A stretch of DNA of 8,196 nucleotides from Segetimicrobium sp035279545. Its GTDB lineage: Bacteria > Sysuimicrobiota > Sysuimicrobiia > Sysuimicrobiales > Segetimicrobiaceae. The position numbers and the translations under genes were made by a program. Shown one piece after another: positions 6,722 to 8,196 of this stretch. The stretch spans positions 1-8,196 of the forward strand of contig DATEHM010000016.1 of the NCBI GenBank assembly GCA_035279545.1. Direction: 5' to 3'. Numbering within the stretch: position 1 is the first letter of the stretch; every line of letters begins with the position of its first letter. The notes under the pieces were generated by a model. That model saw only the letters and a program-made list of their open reading frames with translations. It had not been told where the DNA came from and ran no database searches.

Positions 6722-7075
6722 CTACGGGCGCCCCGCCCGGCGCTTCCGCGCCCGGACGTGTCCCGCGACCTGGGCCAGCGCTAACTCCGTCAGTTCCCGC
6801 ATCACCTGCTTCAGCCGGCGGTGCTCGGCGATCCACCCGCGCACCTCGTCCACCAGCTCCCGGGGGACATACACCGTCCGCGTCTTCCCCGCCACCGCGC
6901 GCGTGAGATAGTAGCCCTCATGCCAGGCCCCCTGCGCACAATGGCACCCCGGTCGTCCACACCGGCGCCGGATCGTGACCAAACTCGCGCCTAACGCCAC
7001 GCCGCGGGCGGTCAGCTGCCGGACCCGCGCCTCCGTCATGCGCTTGAGCAGCGTCGGGTGCTTGGGACTGTGCAT
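6722..7075 (-). CDS. DUF6788-type small protein, transposase-associated
   Basis: Intact 117-residue ORF. The centre holds RRCGRPGCHCAQGAWHEGYY (37-56) with Cys39, Cys44, Cys46 and His52, a plausible metal-binding knuckle, followed by GKTRTVYVPRELVDEVRGWI (63-82) and a C-terminal helix ending in a basic tail (RARKRRAGRP). This pattern is what I know as DUF6788, short proteins of unknown function usually encoded directly before a DDE transposase. The GTRTVYVP-like segment and basic residues suggest nucleic-acid contact, but this is inference. The ATG at 7075 has GGAGGGG about 8 nt upstream. There is no stop or frameshift in it, although its partner transposase is deleted and broken. It could still be expressed, or may simply be a younger relic. 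Confidence 0.65.
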   Translation of the reverse strand: MHSPKHPTLLKRMTEARVRQLTARGVALGASLVTIRRRCGRPGCHCAQGAWHEGYYLTRAVAGKTRTVYVPRELVDEVRGWIAEHRRLKQVMRELTELALAQVAGHVRARKRRAGRP

Positions 7076-7118
7076 GCGCTCTTCCCCTCCATCGCGCTCC
7101 CTCCGTCCGCTCAGGCCC

Positions 7119-7419
7119 GAGGGACTCTCACTAGAATACTGAAAAGCAGTAACGCTATTCAGTCTACGCTCGGCAAAATCCTCCTGCGACGAAACGATCG
7201 ATCTCGACGGCAGGCACCAGGGGCCATAGAGCGGGCGGAAGCCATATCATAAGCTCCCGCCAGGAAGAAGGCTAAGGTGCGACGAAAATCCTTTTCCTCA
7301 GAGCTGCGCTTGCCCCGCTTGCCCCGATTTCTTGCGCCCCCGATCGGCGAGGTCTCACCGCTCCCTCAATGGAGTGCGGGGAGAACGGCCGGCACGTGGG
7401 TGCGGGACCGAAGAGGGTC
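7119..7419. other. Intergenic spacer between IS remnant and mtnA
   Basis: No gene supported. The part from about 7121 to 7290 is noticeably less GC-rich than the surroundings, fitting foreign DNA. It contains the inverted repeat ACTGAA/TTCAGT separated by 14 bp (about 7138-7163), which could be an operator or chance; a weak minus-strand -10-like TATTCT lies beside it. A perfect 9-bp tandem repeat CTTGCCCCG occurs at 7309-7326. A stable hairpin CGGTGAG/CTCGCCG (7345-7360) lies about 60 nt after the mtnA stop but has no U-tract, so it is at best a weak terminator candidate for mtnA. Confidence 0.5.
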
Positions 7420-8196
7420 TCAGCGCCCGGCGCGGCGGAGGCCGTCCGCGTACGGCGGGCGGATCACCCCCCATTCGGTGATGATCGCCGTGACGAGCTC
7501 GTGCGGCGTCACGTCAAACGCGGGATTGCGCACGGCGATCTCGGCCGGGGCGAGGGGGACGCCCCCCACGGTCCGGATCTCCTCCGGCCGCCGCTCCTCG
7601 ATCGGAATGGCGTCGCCGGTGGGGGTGGCGAGGTCCACGGTGCTGAGCGGTGCGGCCACGTAAAACGGGAGGTGGTGCGCGCGCGCCAGCACCGCCAGCG
7701 TGTAGGTCCCGACCTTGTTCGCCACGTCTCCGTTCGCGGCGATCCGGTCCGCCCCGACGATCACCGCGTCCACGCCGTTCCCGCGCATCAGCGCGCCGGC
7801 GGCGTTATCGGTGATCAACGTCGCCGGGATCCCGGCGCGGAGCAGCTCCCAGGCGGTGAGCCTGGCCCCCTGCAGGACCGGGCGCGTCTCGCAGGCGATC
7901 ACGGAAATCCCGAGCCCCCGCTCGTGGGCGCAACGGAGGACGCCGAAGGCCGTGCCGTACCCGGCGGTGGCCAGCATGCCGGTGTTGCAGTAGGTGAGCA
8001 CCCGCGCGCCGCTGCGCAGCAGCGCCGCCCCGTGCGCCCCCATCCGGCGGTTGGCCTCGACGTCGTCGCGGGCCAGCGCCTGCGCGGCATCGAGGAGGCG
8101 GCGCGGAAGCGCCGTCTCCTCGGGGGGGCCCTCCGCGACCGCGAGCATGCGATCCAGCGCCCACCCCAGGTTGACCGCGGTGGGGCGGGTCGTGCG
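7420..8196 (-). CDS. mtnA: S-methyl-5-thioribose-1-phosphate isomerase, 5' end outside window
   Basis: MtnA converts methylthioribose-1-phosphate to methylthioribulose-1-phosphate in the methionine salvage pathway; it is a cytosolic member of the eIF2B-like fold. The frame is open from the right edge: RPTAVNLGWALDRM is readable before the first internal ATG, and 258 residues are present. Family motifs in order: YCNTGMLATAGYGTAFG with the catalytic Cys (fragment residue 70), ETRPVLQGARLTAWEL, DNAAG, GADRIAANGDVANKVGTY with the catalytic Asp (150) and NPAFDVTP near the end. The Cys-Asp spacing of 80 equals that of B. subtilis MtnA (160/240), so about 90 N-terminal residues lie beyond the window. 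It ends in TGA at 7420. It appears to be separate from the ileS operon, since the IS remnant and a promoter lie between. Confidence 0.95.
   Translation of the reverse strand, partial: RTTRPTAVNLGWALDRMLAVAEGPPEETALPRRLLDAAQALARDDVEANRRMGAHGAALLRSGARVLTYCNTGMLATAGYGTAFGVLRCAHERGLGISVIACETRPVLQGARLTAWELLRAGIPATLITDNAAGALMRGNGVDAVIVGADRIAANGDVANKVGTYTLAVLARAHHLPFYVAAPLSTVDLATPTGDAIPIEERRPEEIRTVGGVPLAPAEIAVRNPAFDVTPHELVTAIITEWGVIRPPYADGLRRAGR

Larger units (their letters stand above)
6145..7118 (-). mobile_element. Decayed insertion sequence with DUF6788-type ORF and truncated transposase
   Basis: The region combines a small intact ORF (7075-6722) and the C-terminal remnant of a DDE transposase (6720-6209), an order typical of DUF6788-associated elements. 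Candidate imperfect inverted ends are GGGACCTCAGCGGCGGGAG (6145-6163) and, on the other strand, the GGGCCTGAGCGGACGGAGGGAG-like segment at 7118-7097, in agreement at most positions only with gaps. No target-site duplication was found, so both boundaries are approximate. The element lies between mtnA and the ileS promoter. The transposase is broken, so it cannot move itself. Confidence 0.45.

Noticed and set aside
6081..7316. A 12-bp direct repeat TGCGCTTGCCCC at 6081-6092 and 7305-7316 flanking the IS remnant.
   Set aside because: A repeat of this length is expected by chance in 8 kb of GC-rich DNA, and it does not coincide with the likely element ends.
7277..7663. A plus-strand frame with an AGGAAGAAGG-like ribosome site before a GTG.
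   Set aside because: It runs into the antisense of mtnA and has no recognisable domain.
1..8196. CRISPR array, tRNA or rRNA genes, or a defence island.
   Set aside because: No regularly spaced repeats, no tRNA-like cloverleaf and no defence-type domains were seen on either strand by eye.

Overview
The window is about 8.2 kb of very GC-rich bacterial DNA in which every gene I can support lies on the minus strand, so reading order is right to left. No rRNA, tRNA or other phylogenetic marker is present. High GC and an IleRS2-type isoleucyl-tRNA synthetase suggest an uncultured, probably soil or sediment lineage of the Terrabacteria kind (Chloroflexota, Sysuimicrobiota/CSP1-3 or similar). That placement is only an inference.

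Layout from right to left. (1) 8196-7420 is the 3' three quarters of mtnA (methionine salvage isomerase), cut by the window edge. (2) 7419-7119 is a non-coding spacer with less extreme base composition. (3) 7118 to about 6145 is a decayed insertion sequence. It holds an intact small ORF of the DUF6788 type (7075-6722) and, directly after it, only the C-terminal end of a DDE transposase (6720-6209) with one frameshift and one nonsense codon. (4) 6074-5926 is a well-formed sigma70-type promoter (TTGACG, 17 bp, TAGAAT) followed by a leader of about 114 nt. The leader contains an intrinsic-terminator-like hairpin plus U-tract just before a strong Shine-Dalgarno, so it is a candidate attenuator. 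(5) 5925-1 is a tight run of five genes: ileS, an aspartate/glutamate racemase, a TraR/DksA zinc-finger protein, lspA and lgt (the last runs off the left edge). The spacings are 65 bp (ileS to racemase), 0 bp (racemase TAG directly followed by the dksA-like ATG), an overlap (dksA-like/lspA) and a 4-bp ATGA overlap (lspA/lgt). This indicates one translationally coupled operon driven from the 6074-6046 promoter.

The operon joins tRNA-Ile charging to lipoprotein processing. Lgt attaches diacylglycerol to prolipoproteins and LspA removes their signal peptide. An amino-acid racemase and a possible RNA-polymerase-binding regulator sit between. The most notable points are: the IleRS has a swapped HIGH motif (GVHH) together with an altered KMSKS loop, a signature linked in known IleRS2 enzymes to extreme mupirocin resistance; the ileS leader looks regulated; the Lgt homologue has lost several residues normally considered essential, and its neighbour LspA has lost the first conserved Asp/Lys pair; and the dksA-like protein carries a histone-H1-like basic tail. 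I found no CRISPR array, prophage or dedicated defence system. The window is mainly ordinary housekeeping DNA with unusual variants in it.
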